In this document: piece by piece, positions 46,301 through 59,470 of the stretch
How positions within the stretch are numbered: the first letter of the stretch is position 1
How the letters are laid out: each line of letters begins with the position of its first letter
Source: Typha latifolia
Taxonomy: Eukaryota > Streptophyta > Magnoliopsida > Poales > Typhaceae
Direction: 5' to 3'
Length of the DNA: 64,000 bases
NCBI GenBank assembly: GCA_019914945.1
Contig: CM034105.1
Location: forward strand, 6,696,001 to 6,760,000
Notes under the pieces: generated by a model
Told to the model about the DNA's origin: nothing
What the model saw: only the letters and a program-made list of their open reading frames with translations
Database searches by the model: none
Position numbers and translations under genes: made by a program

Positions 46301-48010
46301 TTTGACATTGGAAATGAGTGCTTTCTTTATAAGTATTTGTAGATTATGCTCGCTCATATGATCAACCCACTTATCTCATAAATCTATAGATGTCTTTTTT
46401 TTAATGACATTAATTTGCCTATCATATACATTAGCTTGTGTCCCGTAAAGCGTACAATATTTCCTCCCTCATGCTAAGATAAATGCAAATTTGAGTATCA
46501 TCCACTTTTTATTAACAAATTAATTTTCAAAGCCTTCATCATCCAATTTAGCAAATACCCAAAATATATTTTTCATTCTTGAATATTAACTTAATGCCAA
46601 AACTAGACTAAAGATGAGCATCACTTAAGCGCACAATTTTTGCAATTTTATTATTGCCCATCTTGACAAACCAAAGTCTCACACTTTGTAAGAAATAAAA
46701 AAATCCAATCTTAGGATATGATGGCATGAGGCTTTACTATCAATAATCAAATCTAAGTCTTAATTCGCAGCGACAACACAAGTTTTATCACAAATAAATA
46801 ACATCATCAATTCTTCATCCAAAATTAGGGTGGTATCATTATCCTTTTATTTGCCTTTATATTTTTTTCATGCTTCTTTTATGGACACTTACAATCTCTC
46901 TTCATATGGTCTACCATAATTATAACATTATGTCTTTACTTAAATTAAATTTATCACGATTATAAGAAAAATAAATTTTACTCTACCCTATACTTTTTGA
47001 AATAAAAATTTATAAATGTGAAGAATTTATATTTTTCTTTTTTATCTCATTCTCAAGTAAGCTAGCTTTCACCATACTTATTGTCACTATTTCGTTTAAT
47101 GCCGTTATCATGAGAGTAACCACCAACATTTCATAACTTTTCAAAAGAAAACTTATGGATAGAGTGTTTAAAATTTATTATCCAATACCATCTTCATGGT
47201 ATAAGCTTATTCAATAAACTTTACATTTCATTCAAGTGATCTGACATTGACACCTCTTAGTACTTCAAATTAACAAACATCTTGAATTCATAGAATTTAT
47301 TATTTATACTTTTTCTTTCATATAAATCTTTTAGCTTCTTCCATAATATGTGAATTGATATCTCATTTTTTACATAAGGATAGACAGTATCGTCTAATCA
47401 TTGTCGTACAAAGCCAACATATTATGAGTTCATAAGTTTCCACTTATTTTTTGATATATCTTTTGGCTTAGCATCATCACTTTTTAATATAGCATGCATT
47501 TATTTATAAATAGAGCAAGTCTAGTATTTTTTTTCTTTCATGTCTTCTAATTGGCACTATTTGTCAAACACCTTGTATACATCAACCAAGACTATAATGT
47601 CACTTAACGAAAATGAGTCATCTTTTATACATAGGAGATCTATCACAATGATAAACTATAGCACTAACATCAATTAATAATGAAATTAAATTTTAACACT
47701 ACGAAAGACTAAAGAGAGCTAGAACACTAAATTTAAGTGAAAGTCATTTCTCAAAGAAAAAAAAATCACAGGGTATGAAAATAAAATTCACTATCAAAAG
47801 AATTGGTACAAAAAAAGTTCTCTCAAAATCACAAGAATGTATCTTCTCTTCTTCTCTTCTATTCACTTTTTTTTTTCAAATGACTTAGTCACACTTTTAA
47901 AAAGCATATAAAAGCCCACATAAGAATTAGAGTCTAATCTAACCATCTATCAAGCAAATGTGAGTTACACCTTATTAGGTTAGTCCAAACTATTTTTTAA
48001 ATAATTTAAC
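43390..48010 (-). mobile_element. Ty1/copia retrotransposon, heavily decayed
   Basis: Minus-strand pol remnants are bounded by two similar ~300-bp sequences. The left one ends CCCAACA at 43687, next to a purine-rich tract (minus AGAGGGTGAGAT) that fits a polypurine tract. The right one is at about 47690-48010, sharing CAAATGACTTAGTCACAC and AGTCCAAACTA-type blocks. RNase H is at 44292-44053 and the RT YVDDM motif at about 44740. Coordinates of the outer edges are approximate and no target duplication was found. Confidence 0.75.
44053..44330 (-). pseudogene. Copia RNase H fragment
   Basis: The minus-strand frame reads MKWIMRYLRGT, LVGYTNSNMTDDIDNRWS, SGYILTFGDGLVS and CVALSSAEE. This is the C-terminal part of copia pol (family VKWILRYLRGT, GY.DAD.AGD.D.RKSTSGY, ALST.EAEY). 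Upstream on the minus strand, about 44760-44700 encodes YVDDMLLMRKD, the RT active-site loop. Farther upstream the frame is too broken to assign. Confidence 0.85.
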
Positions 48011-48019
48011 GTATATAAG

Positions 48020-51000
48020 ATATAGTTGTCTTCAAAAAATTTCTAACCAATTCAGTTCAAATATATTCTTTTTCATCCCATATGTGTATTACAACTTATT
48101 GCGTATTTATTACTTCTCAGACCTTAACCGCTAATAATGAATCAATAATAAATTATTCAGCTCTTCTATTGAGAGACTATTAGAATCTCAAGATCTATAT
48201 TATTTTTTACTCCAGTCAATTAAATAACTCTCCTAATTGACTTTGGTCTCATATGATCATTGAAATTCTTTGACTTTATATTATTGTTGCCATAATATTT
48301 TTTTAAAAGTATTATTTTAGTATTAATAATTATTTTAATTTTACAGCTGAAGGAGTCTTTATAATCAAGGTTCCATATCCACGAGTCCAAGGATTCAAAA
48401 GGTTTTAGTGTACTTTTGTAGAATATAAATAGTTGAATGTCTTCTATTATAAATTAGATAGATGGAAAGTGAGGTATGTATAATAAAGAACAAAAACCAT
48501 GCACATTAGTTGAATTTTGTTGATCCACATGTTCATAGGACTTTTGTTTCGGTACAAATTTGTTTGTTGAATTAAATAAATAATTATATTTAAATCTTTT
48601 AAACTATAACTTTTTTTGCATAATTCCCAAGGACTATTTTTGTAGCACATAAACTCTCTCTAAACTAGTAAAAATATTTCACCCACTAATATTATAACTA
48701 AAATAAGTAAAAAAATTAAAATATCATCTACTTATAATTGCAATAAAATTTTTCTCTATTCTTCTCTCCGGATATAAGGTAAACATGTCATAGAGATGCT
48801 CATGTGGCTTGTATATGATAACTTATGAATTGATAAGTTAATAAAAATCTAATAGAAGGGTGTTTTGAGATATTTTTAATATTTTAAAAGAATCTATGTG
48901 TCATAAAAGAAAAGTTTAAGGAGTCTAATTATAATTATCCCAAGTTTAAATTATTAATCTATAATTATAACTTACCTATATCATTAGATAAAATTCATAT
49001 ACTAGCTTTTAAAAACTTAACACGGTCACTGGTTATATTTTGGTTCTTCTCTAAGCTTTCAATTATTAATTTAGATCTTTTATAGTTTTTTTATTTTAGT
49101 AAGAAGGCATGAATAGGCCACCAAATGATTAAAAATATGAAAAAGATTTATTGAGAATTTTAGCCTTTATTCATCGATGAGTAATTCCTTATAAAATAGA
49201 GACCTTAAATCTAAATGAATATTTATGATTTGGAATAGTAATATTGTCATACATGCTTGGGTGTGCAATCCAATAAGAAACATGAAAAAATAGAGCAATA
49301 AAATTTACATAGTTTGACAACCTACTTTACGAGGCATGCATGCTTTTACCATTTTATGGTAATTTGTATAAGATAAAAGATATTTGAAACCTCAACCAAA
49401 ATCTTCTTGAAAATCTAACTAAACTCTATTGCACCACTTTCAATGCTCCAAAAATCAAATAGAAAAGCTTAAAAGAAATAATTTTAAGTTCCCAAGTTTA
49501 AATTTCAGCGGCACCTATTTAATTGGAATACTATTACATTCCTACTTCTCTAAAACAATAGAAAAAAAATATATATAACCACATTACTTGTATTTTAGCT
49601 CTCTCTTAAAGACTTCATATTTTTATCACTTGATATATGCACAAGTATATGTTGTTCTCTTGAAGCTCATTATTTCATCGATAAGTGATATTTTTTTATA
49701 GATATAGAGCTTCTCATTAGTATTTTTCTAGCTATACTTTCTAACTAAGCTATTGTCGATTTTAAAAAACATTCCTAATTTTTTATTACAATTGCCACCC
49801 ATAAATTACGGTTTTAAATGAAACTCGTGGTAATATTAGAATATGTTTAATATTCACGTATAAAGATATCACACCTTTAAGATAACTAAACTAAGTGAAA
49901 ATATAATTACTATAGTAGTACCCTCACCCAACTTAATATATTTATCTTCCCTTCTGAATGTCTTCACTTTCGAGCCCTTTATTTGTGGTATCAATAGCAA
50001 CAAAGCCATTGACAAATATTCTCATTATTAGCATCTTCTCATATTGCATGAAATATTAAAGTGCTTTACCTCCCGATTATCATGATAATATTATTGTCAT
50101 TGCCTATATATGCAAGAATGTCGATGTATATCTTTTACTGTTTTGTATTAATATGACTTGTTTAGTAAAAAGATGATAATTTAATACTATAAAAGGTTGA
50201 TTTTGAATTGGGTTTTGTTGGAAAGTTAAAATTTGAGTGTGTTAGTATTGAGGATTATTAAAAGTAAAATGATTTTTTATTAATATATTATTATAGTATA
50301 ATAGATTAGATTTAATATTCTTATAATTATTCGCATAAAATCTTTCAAACTACTCTGGAGTTCTTAGAGAAAATTCTCTTAAAATAAGAAAACTTAAGCC
50401 CTACATAGTGCCAACACCTGCTCTGTTTATTATTGGCATTTTATCTAGGAGGGGATAGACTTTTCTTCTCTACTTAAGAGGTAACTCTAATATTTTTCTC
50501 CTCATCTATTTTTTTCCTTCTTACACATCTTCAATTTGTTTTGCTTACACCTTGTTGTATCAGTCTCACAATATGAGGCATGTAGTGAATGGAGCTCCTC
50601 TCTTCCATAGGGAGCTTGAGCACTATCCAACTCCTTGTTCGTTTTAGCCAAGGTAAGAGAAATTAGTAGTTTAAGGGTCTTAGGGGTTTTTGTTGCTTGT
50701 CGCTTATCTAGTCTGTTTCTTCTCCAATTTATTAGTGACTGCGGTAGCAATAATCATCATTTGAGTTTAAGGGTTTGGATTTGTAGTGGTCTTGACAAAG
50801 CTACTAGATGTTGAGCCTTTTATACTTATGCAATCACTAAGCTGTATATTTATAATACCTTTTTTTATACTTTTTAAGCATGATATAATGTGTTTTTTGT
50901 TATAATGTTGGTGATTATTAGATTGTGGGGCTTGTTCAAAGGGTTGCAACTTATTTTTACCCATTTTCTTATATATTAGGCCTGTGATCATTTGTATTAA

Positions 51001-51950
51001 TAAAGTTCTTCACTTATAAGCTTTTCTCTAAAATGGATTTTTTTTTTGTTATGGTATTTTGTTACGAAATCTTAGAGTTGAATTAGCATGAAGATAAGGA
51101 GTTAAAAGTTAAAAGTGAATTAAATAAAGACATTTTGATTCATTCTTATTAGAGTGAAATGATCTCATGTTAAATTGCCTTCCGAAGGAGAATGATATAC
51201 ACATCTTATTTGAACTTACCTAAATGCCACATTAGCAAAGTTTATCAAAATTGCAAATAGTTGCATATTTATAGTAAATTTATAATTTATTTGTGACACT
51301 TTAAAAAAAGTTAAATATATTTTTTCACCATATACTTATGTTCAAAATCATTTTATCAATGTACTTAAAAAAATATCAAATTAGTCCACGACTCCTTGTA
51401 CTTATGATTAAAGTTAGATAATTATTTTTTCTATCTAACTTAATTGAATACCACCAAATGATCAAAATATCTCTTCGTGTTTGTCAGACAAAAATACACG
51501 AATTTTTAAAATAATACCATCAAATGACCAATATAACTATGACACTCAATTAAATTTAATAAAAAAAATTATCTCACTTTAATTATAAGTAAAAAGACTA
51601 ATTTAAAACTTCTTGAAGTATAAAGTAGTAAAGTGATTTCTGGCATATGTATCGGGTGGTAAAACATAGTTAACCCAAAAAAAAGTTGTCTTTGCAAAAT
51701 TTACTTTTATTTATACATTGTTGTCTAGTATTTCATTGTTAGATACAAATATGTAATCTTTTTTACTAATATAGATGTGCACATCAAATATTGTAACCAG
51801 ATAAGTGAATTACAAACTTATTATTCAAGGAGTTTCTGATCAAGCTAGCCCTCTTCAAAAAAATTTTATACCCAAATAAACATCCTCAAACTGAATACTA
51901 ATATACATCTATTTCACTATAGCTATCAGTAAAAGACTGACCTTATTAGT
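48020..51950. other. AT-rich intergenic DNA, no gene seen
   Basis: Short broken frames only; the longest are about 80 codons and show no recognisable domain. Poly-A/T tracts are common. Nothing with duplicated ends was found by eye. Confidence 0.5.
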
Positions 51951-51953
51951 GTT

Positions 51954-52737
51954 TGATACACCTTGTTAGAGTCTTTACTTATTGTACTAGTTATTTATTT
52001 TCATTAAAATAAATTTCCTGTAGGTCGCGTTTGAATGCGGAATGGGTCGCGTTTAAACGCCTGCATCAGGTTCGCAAAAACAAAGAATGTGAAATGCACG
52101 TTCAAACGTCTGTATCAGGTTCACATTGATAGAGAATGCATTTTGTGCGTTCAAACACAATCAGGCACGTTCGAACGCAATCAGCAGGAGTTCACTAGAA
52201 TTAGGGTTCATTATTGTTATTTTGGCTTATTGGCTAGCCTCTATAAAGACGTGGATGATAGCCAAAAGATTATTAGTTTCTTGCCTCTCTATCTTCTCTC
52301 TACCCTAATCTCTCTCCTCCCTCTTCACCAACCTACCACCTCTATCGTTGGCAAGATCTATCCTAACTTCTAATATCTCCCATCCATCGAGTCCTCCCTC
52401 TTCCTTGGGATCTCGACCACTTCTTTTCCTTCGTCTTTATCACTTAAATAACATCAACCATTCGCCCTCATCTCTATTATCATCCATAACCCTATCATCT
52501 ACTCCACTTGTCACCACCACCATCATCCGCACTATATCATATTTTCATCCCACTTACAGTTCGAATCTGCAAGGACATAAATATAAAAAACGTGGATCAG
52601 GGAGTTACGGATCGATCCCACTTAGTTTTGTAATTTTATGACTACAGAATAATATTTGGTGAATATTTTTCCTCAGTTGCGCGGACTGCTTTCTGTAATA
52701 AATTCAGATCTTGAAAGAATCGTTCCGTAACCTACCA
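51954..52737 (+). repeat. Third gypsy-type LTR, + strand, truncated element
   Basis: This LTR reads forward. It has palindrome-rich sequence (52025-52185) with TTCGAACGC and CTGCATCAGGTTCGC, then TTGGCTAGCCTCTATAAAG at about 52228. A C/T-rich leader is at 52280-52560, and a perfect primer binding site follows immediately. The 3' edge at CCA (52737) is clear; the 5' edge at TGATAC (51954) is inferred by analogy to gypsy element 1. No gag or pol follows. Confidence 0.75.
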
Positions 52738-52738
52738 T

Positions 52739-52751
52739 TGGTATCAGAGCC
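52739..52751 (+). other. Perfect tRNA-iMet primer binding site
   Basis: The sequence TGGTATCAGAGCC is an exact complement of the plant initiator-methionine tRNA 3' end, one base after the LTR end. It shows that the adjacent LTR is a 5' LTR of a + strand element whose body is missing. Confidence 0.9.
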
Positions 52752-52759
52752 TATCAGTT

Positions 52760-55090
52760 TGATACCGTAGACCCTATCAATGTTTTATCTAATAAGAGGA
52801 AACACTAACAAGTTTATCATCTTTTTATATGGAGGACACTAATCTGGTTAATATTTTATGTGTTACCAAAAGATAGACTTATCTGAATCTATCAACATTT
52901 CATCTAAAAAATTCTAAGTAAACTATTGATAAGTTCAACATTTTACTTATACAAATGATTGAAAAATTTATCATTTATTTCATTAACTTATAGATATAAA
53001 TGTTGAACATTGACGTTTCTATCTAAATAATAACTATAGTAAAAGGGTGATTTGTACCATAAACTATTATAATTTACATTTTTTTGCACCTTTAGCCATT
53101 CTACTTTTACTTTACAAGTTTACCTAATTTTTTCTCAAAATATCAAAAGTATCCTTGTACTAAATTTGAGAATATCTTCTAGTATTAAATACACAGAGAT
53201 CTCATATTATTTACAAAGTACATTTTTTTTTCTACTTCTTCCCTATGTCGGTAGAAAAGAGAATGTGTATAAGTATCTAGAGAGGGAATATATATTATTT
53301 ATTTATTTTTCTTTTGCAACAACATAATATTACTTCATTTATTTTCTTTAGTTACAAGAAAGAGTGATTTACTAAGCTCTCACTCTTTTTCACCTCTCCA
53401 ATAAAAATATTAGCTAAAAAGTTTTACCCTTATATCCTCATGCTACAGTCCTTTTCAATATAAAGAGTGTTATAAGAGTGGATGACAATAAAATATTATT
53501 TTATTCTTAAGGTGGAAGTACTAGTCTTTTACACGTTAAAAATAATTTCATTGTGCTAAAAATGAAGATGAAAGTTTATAAATTAACAAAAGAGCATCTA
53601 GATGAATAAGATATTGCTATTAACTATCTTTTTATATCGAAGAAAGTTAATTCTTTTATCGATATTATTAAAAATGTTTAAAATATGTCAATGTATCAAA
53701 AAACTGTATATTTATTTAATAATAAAATGTATAATAATAGAAATGGACTAAGATAATATTTATAAAATCTATAAATATAATTATAGATTCTATAAATATT
53801 CATCTTTAGATTATGTAAAAATTCATCTTTGAATTCCATAAATATATTTATTTGTGGATTCTATAGATATTGTTGTGGATTGCTACATTTATTTTACGAA
53901 TTCATTGTTAGTAATTAGTAATTAGCAATCCTTAGTAAGTAATTGCAAAATTTATAATTAATTTTCTAAAATCTATAATTAGTAACTATAAAAATCCAAA
54001 GTTAGTATATATGGAATCTGAATAGAATTAAATTCAATGAAATAAGGTATTTTATTTATAATAGAGTGTATTTAGAGTTGTTATATCTAAATTTTCGTAT
54101 TAGTATCTAAAGAATCCATAGTTATATATAATAATGTAATCTAAAGTTCTTAACTATGGAATTTAGAGTTGGTATCTTCGAAATCTAAATTAGTATATAT
54201 GGAATATGAAAATACTAACCAAAAGAACATGAATCCGATGTACACTCTCATACTAATTGAAATAGAAATATGGAATATTTCATCAAAAGAAACTCTAGGT
54301 CTAGAAATATTTTGTATTTATTTTAGTATTTTGCCACTCAGGTACACACTTGACTTACTAATATACGAGTTTGTATGTTATACTTGTGTCGGGTTGTGCA
54401 CCTCTTTGTTCTAGTATGAAATTCACAATTAGTAACCACAAAATCTATAGTTAGTATTTATAGAATCTAGAATCCAAAAATACTAATTATAGAATATATA
54501 GATTGTATGTCAAAATATTTTATTATTGTATATAAATATTTCTGAAAAATTAACATCTATGAATTATATAAATTATATGTCAAAATACACTATTCTATAC
54601 ACAAAGAAATATATATTGAACTTTACTTCAAAAATTCAAGTATTGTATATCAAAATAAAATCTCATAATTATAAGAATTTTATCTAAGATATGAAAAAGA
54701 AACAGAGAGAGTTTTATTATAATTGAAAAACAATAAAGTACATCTATTTGGAGAAGAATATATAACATAAATTTTTTCTCTTCATCCTTACCCTCGCCTC
54801 CTCGAAAGTACATATTCTCACTCCTAATGAATAGAAGAGTAGAAAAGATTAAAGCCACTTAATATTTTAGAACCAATGGGTGAAACTATAAAATAAAATT
54901 AGAATGGATAAAAATGCAAAAATACGAATTGTATTAGTTTACTGTACAAATCGCCCAAGTAAAACAAACCACATTTAAATTTTAGAGTGATCTATTTTGG
55001 TAAAAAAATAAAATAAAATAAAATTTATGAGACAGGGCTAGTTTGGTCAAAAAAATTTTATTTTATTTTTTAACTGGAGTAGGTAATTTC
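52760..55090. other. Very AT-rich spacer upstream of the PP2A gene
   Basis: No gene recognised. Around 53700-54600 there are many diverged short repeats of the type ATCTATAATTAGTA and TTTATAGAATCTA, perhaps an old satellite-like expansion. Homopolymer tracts of A and T are frequent. Confidence 0.5.
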
Positions 55091-55096
55091 TAGTCA

Positions 55097-55103
55097 TATA
55101 TAT
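55097..55103 (+). promoter_or_regulatory. Candidate TATA box of the PP2A B' gene
   Basis: TATATAT lies at the junction between AT-rich spacer and the more GC- and CT-rich leader of the PP2A gene. A start site about 30 bases downstream would begin the leader described in the next entry. Position and base shift support it; nothing else does. Confidence 0.35.
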
Positions 55104-55124
55104 TGGCAGAAAAACGAGGACAAC

Positions 55125-56062
55125 ATGCGAAAGAAACCCTTTTATTTTTTATTTTTTTGGGTGTATATAATCTTCGTGTCGCTATTAACTGAGGGGTCTT
55201 TCTCCTTCGGTTTCGAGCACTGTCTCCGAAGCACCAACAACCACAGCGAGGACTACTTCTTCCCTTCGTCTCTCTCTTCTCATTCCTCCGATCATCGAAC
55301 GAAAACTCCCAATACAGAGGAAGGAGGAGATTGCTTCGAAGGTATCAAATTCCTAGTTTTTTTTTACTGTCATTTGCGATGTGGGTTTTCTACCTCCCTG
55401 GAGATAAACCTCTTCTTTATGTCAATTTCTTTTTCTTCTTTTTTGGCTTTTGCTCTTCTTTGACTTTATTGCTTTTTGGCCCTTTTTCTCAATTTTTTTC
55501 TCAAAAGACGTGGTTTTAATCGTTCTGAATAGTTTCCAGATTTGTTTGATTGTTGGGTTCGGCTTCAAGGGCTTTGATTTGAGGGGTCAGAGAGGAAAGT
55601 TGGGTGCTTCCTCGTAGTTCTCTTCTGAAACATTGGTTTGGTGTGAATTTTAGCTTCTGGGTTTATCTCTGTGGGTCATCTAGTTGGACAATATTGAAGA
55701 GAGAAGAGAACAGAAGGTCGTTGTTTGACCAATTTGTCTGATCTCATCTCCCATGGACGGATAGAAGAACACGCTGCTGAATGAAGGTAATTGTTCTTTT
55801 CTCTGATCTGAGCCCTTCATAGTTCTTGAGATTTTCAGAATCCTATCCTTTGATGAGATGGGGTTTCCTTCCGCTAATTTTGAAATTGGCCATAGGATGG
55901 TCAGAGAATTTGTTCGCTGCCAGATGGAATAGCAAAGGATATCTTTGGAGCAAGGACACCAAGTGCCAGTACAGATCGCTTGATTCTTCAGTTGATGAAC
56001 GAAGGTTCCTGAAAGGCTTGTCTTGGTGTAAATTTGAAGTGATTAATTATCATCGGGATAGT
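55125..56062 (+). other. Probable 5' leader with introns of the PP2A B' gene
   Basis: The region is CT-rich with splice-like sites: CTTCGAAG then GTATCAAAT at 55342, AATGAAG then GTAATTG near 55787, and an acceptor TTTTCAG ending at 55838. A leader with one or two introns is plausible. The coding frame stays open upstream of the chosen ATG to 55826, so an N-terminal extension from ATG 55853 is possible. The extension shows no similarity to the family and reads like leader sequence. Confidence 0.5.
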
Positions 56063-57265
56063 ATGATTAAGCAAATATTTGGACGGCTCCCTCGGAAGTT
56101 GTCAAAATCAGCAGATAGGGAATTGATTGATCGACCAAATCCTTTATCAAATCATTCTTCCAGCTCAAGGAGTGGGGATTTCCTGAATAGCAAAGCAATT
56201 GGTCATAATGGTCGGGCTTTTCCTGGATCAGATCCTGGCTTAAATAGCCTTATCACATATCCTGCAACTGTTAACTCAAATGTCAATGGCTACTCATTCT
56301 CCTCTGCTTATGAAGCATTGCCAAGCTTTAAGGACGTCCCAAACTCCGAAAAGCAAAACCTGTTTATCAAGAAGTTGAATTTGTGTTGCATTGTGTTTGA
56401 CTTCACTGACGCAACAAAGAATTTAAAAGAAAAGGACATAAAGCGGCAAACATTGCTAGATCTTGTTGACTATGTCACTTCGGCCAATGGGAAATTTCCT
56501 GAAGTCGTTATGCAAGAGACCGCTAAAATGGTATCAATAAATTTGTTCCGGACGCCAACTTCCCCACCTCAAGAGAATAAGGCTTTAGCAACCTTTGATT
56601 TGGAAGAGGAGGAGCCTGTAATGGATCCTGCTTGGTCTCACTTGCAGATTGTGTATGAGTTATTTTTAAGGTTCGTTTCATCTCCTGAGATTGATGCCAA
56701 ATTGGCTAAAAGATACATAGATCACTCCTTTGTTGTTAGGCTACTTGATCTTTTCGACTCTGAAGACCCTAGAGAGAGGGACTACTTGAAGACTATACTT
56801 CACCGTATCTATGGAAAATTCATGGTGCATCGACCATTTATCAGGAAAGCCATTAACAATATTTTCTACCAATTTGTCTTTGAAACAGAAAAACATAATG
56901 GGATAGCGGAACTATTGGAGATTTTGGGAAGTATAATCAATGGGTTTGCTTTGCCACTTAAGGAAGAGCACAAGCTGTTTCTTGTTCGGGCCTTGATCCC
57001 ACTTCACAAGCCTAAGTGTGTATCCCTGTATCATCAGCAGTTGTCATACTGCATCACTCAGTTTGTTGAGAAAGACTGTAAGCTTGCAGATTCCGTGATA
57101 AGAGGTTTATTGAAATACTGGCCCATCACAAATAGCTCAAAGGAAGTATTATTCTTAGGAGAGCTAGAGGAGATCTTAGAAGCAACTCAACCAGCTGAAT
57201 TCCAGAAATGTGTGGTTCGACTTTTTCACCGGATTGCACTTTGTTTAACTAGTTCTCACTTTCAG
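56063..57265 (+). CDS. PP2A regulatory subunit B' (B56), first coding exon (401 codons)
   Basis: B' subunits bind the PP2A scaffold and catalytic subunits and select substrates. I chose the ATG at 56063 because the protein then begins [16 protein letters not shown], the standard start of one plant B' clade (relatives of Arabidopsis eta, gamma, theta and kappa). Residues 1-80 are a serine-rich variable N-terminus. The B56 helical-repeat domain starts at about 83 ([19 protein letters not shown]) and continues through [59 protein letters not shown] and [20 protein letters not shown]. It stops at CLTSSHFQ before the donor GTAAAG at 57266, the usual first coding intron of plant B' genes. Family length is about 500, so ~100 residues (the VAERAL... 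exon) lie beyond the window. No stop or missing core segment is seen. Confidence 0.95.
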
Positions 57266-59034
57266 GTAAAGGAATTGCACTATAGGAAGATAAAGATATT
57301 TCATTTCTGGTTTGTGCTCTTTTTAAAACTGTTTCTCCTTTGACCATTGTTCTTTTCTCTGCATGATTTGTCTTTGCTTCATGCATCAGTACAGAAGAAA
57401 CAATGTGATCTCATTTTTTGCTTGTTAGTAGTTATATAATGCTATCTGAAATTCTGAATAACTATGCGTATATTCTATGTGACCTTTGAGGTATCTGCAT
57501 CGATAATTAGAAACCATTCCAATTGGTCTTGGTGCACCTTTGTACCTGTATTAACCAGCATACTGTTTTGAGCCTTCTTACTTAATCATAATGCACACAA
57601 GGGGTTTTATTTTCCCACACCTGATTTAGGTGGAACACTTTTGATCATTCAGGTGCTGCCTGGACGTCCACCTTAGTATCTTAACTATTATTTACCTGCA
57701 TGAGGGTGCTTGCAAGTTGATGGATTTTAATAGCTTGTTATCTTCAAAAGATATATATTTTTATTTTTATTTTTATTGTTGTTTTGTCCATTAATTTTAG
57801 ACTCCATTTCATGAAATGAAGTTACAAAAATTTTAACCTGCCTCAACTTCTAGAGCTTGCTGAGCCCAGCTGGATCATGTCTAAATACTTCTGTCCAATT
57901 GTCTACTGGTCATTTTATTTAAAATGTGGAATAATCTGTTTAACATTCCCTTTGGGTTCCTTCTTTATTTTAGAATATGATAGGATAGTCGTCAATGATG
58001 ATGTTTAATTCTCAAAAGACTCTTTAAAGAATATGGGTCCTTTCCTTATTTTTACTCCTATCAAATCATGCCAAAATATTATGCTGATGAAAGGGGTCAG
58101 GTGTGAGGAATGTGAAAAAAGTGGAAATAATGACAGTGCCTTATCCAAGAGGAACAAATAAAAGTTTAATCATGGCAAAAATTATCGAGGAACGAATGTA
58201 TCCACTATCTAAAACTTGCCGTTATTGGCCTTCTAACTTCCCATGCAATAAATCCTGATACTGTGGATGAGCTGGACATACCCTATGCCAATTAATAAGC
58301 CACAAAGTATAATAAAACAAAAGATTCGATTTTCCCTAATGCTGATCTTCTCTCTTTTCTTTTTCTTGATAGTTTATTCTTTTTCTACCTACACTCATGC
58401 ACTACATTACCACCCCTAACAACCACTACATCTTTAGTTATATGGATCAATTTCTAAGCATGCAATATACAATCTTATTTATCTCGACAAAGAATAAGCC
58501 CTTTATAAAGGAGCTAGCAGCACAGTAACTCTTTTGTTTAAAAAAATATTAATTATTTATCAAACAAGTGACTTGGAAAGACATGGTTTTTGTCTGACCA
58601 TTGGCTGATCCATTCCTTAGAGTTGAAGTCAAATCTTGATACCAGAGGTAATGATCTAATTATTCTAATAAGTGGCTAGAGTAAATGGAAGTCCTTGGAA
58701 TGCATAGTGCATTTGGTAGGCCTGAGTATGCAAACATATATGCACATATTTTTTAACACTTTAATTCGAACCTGCATAAAAACAAGTAGCAAATAAATAA
58801 AACAAAATGAGAGAGGTATGGATGATAGACATAGTCACATAGATCTAGACGGGAACTTGTTACTTAATTATGATATAAGATGGTAGTTTATGTGATGTGG
58901 TCATCATCTTCAATTTGACCAAAATAAAGTTGCTTGAGTCCAATTTTGGTCTAATTGATCTAATTAGGCTCAATTTATTTTCACATTTAATTTGTTGAGT
59001 TGATTTTTAATTCAAATAATCAATTGAATTAGTC

Positions 59035-59296
59035 AATTGATAGGTATGGTAAGCCTATATGCGGGGGATGTCCGCATTGAGTTATTACCTAAATTAGGTT
59101 AGTGAATTTAGGTAAGACTTAATCAATTAGGATCCTATTAGGAAATGAATTTTTATTAGAATCTCAATTGATAGTTATGGTAAGCTTATATGTGGGGGAT
59201 GTCCACATTGATATATTACCTAAATTGGGTTAATCAATTTAGGTAAGATCAATTAGAGTTCTATTAGGAAATAAGTTTCTATTAAAATCAGCTAGA
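59035..59296. repeat. Diverged ~131-bp tandem duplication
   Basis: Two adjacent copies share TATGGTAAGC, GGGGGATGTCC, CATTGA, ATTACCTAAATT and AGGTAAGA in the same order with a period of about 131 bases. The copies differ at many positions, so the duplication is older than the one at 61275. Confidence 0.75.
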
Positions 59297-59397
59297 TTCA
59301 AAGTTGTTAACCTATTTAAGGGTTATTGCATGAGAAACAAAACACAATTTGGAACAAGATTTATTTGAAATCTCTTATTTTCTCTCCTGCGGTCTTC

Positions 59398-59414
59398 TTC
59401 TTCTTCTTCTTCTC

Positions 59415-59445
<31 letters not shown>

Positions 59446-59470
59446 TTTCTCTCCCTTTCTCCTACTCTCT
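59398..59470. repeat. (CTT)n then (CT)n microsatellite
   Basis: TTCTTC repeats pass into CTCTCT repeats. The frame 59349-59531 spanning it is a low-complexity artefact. Confidence 0.85.

Noticed and set aside
52739..52751. tRNA gene fragment
   Set aside because: Only the 13-base primer complement is present, next to an LTR; there is no tRNA cloverleaf.
55853..56062. Upstream in-frame ATG extending the PP2A protein
   Set aside because: The family starts at MIKQ; the extension has no family similarity and lies in probable leader sequence.
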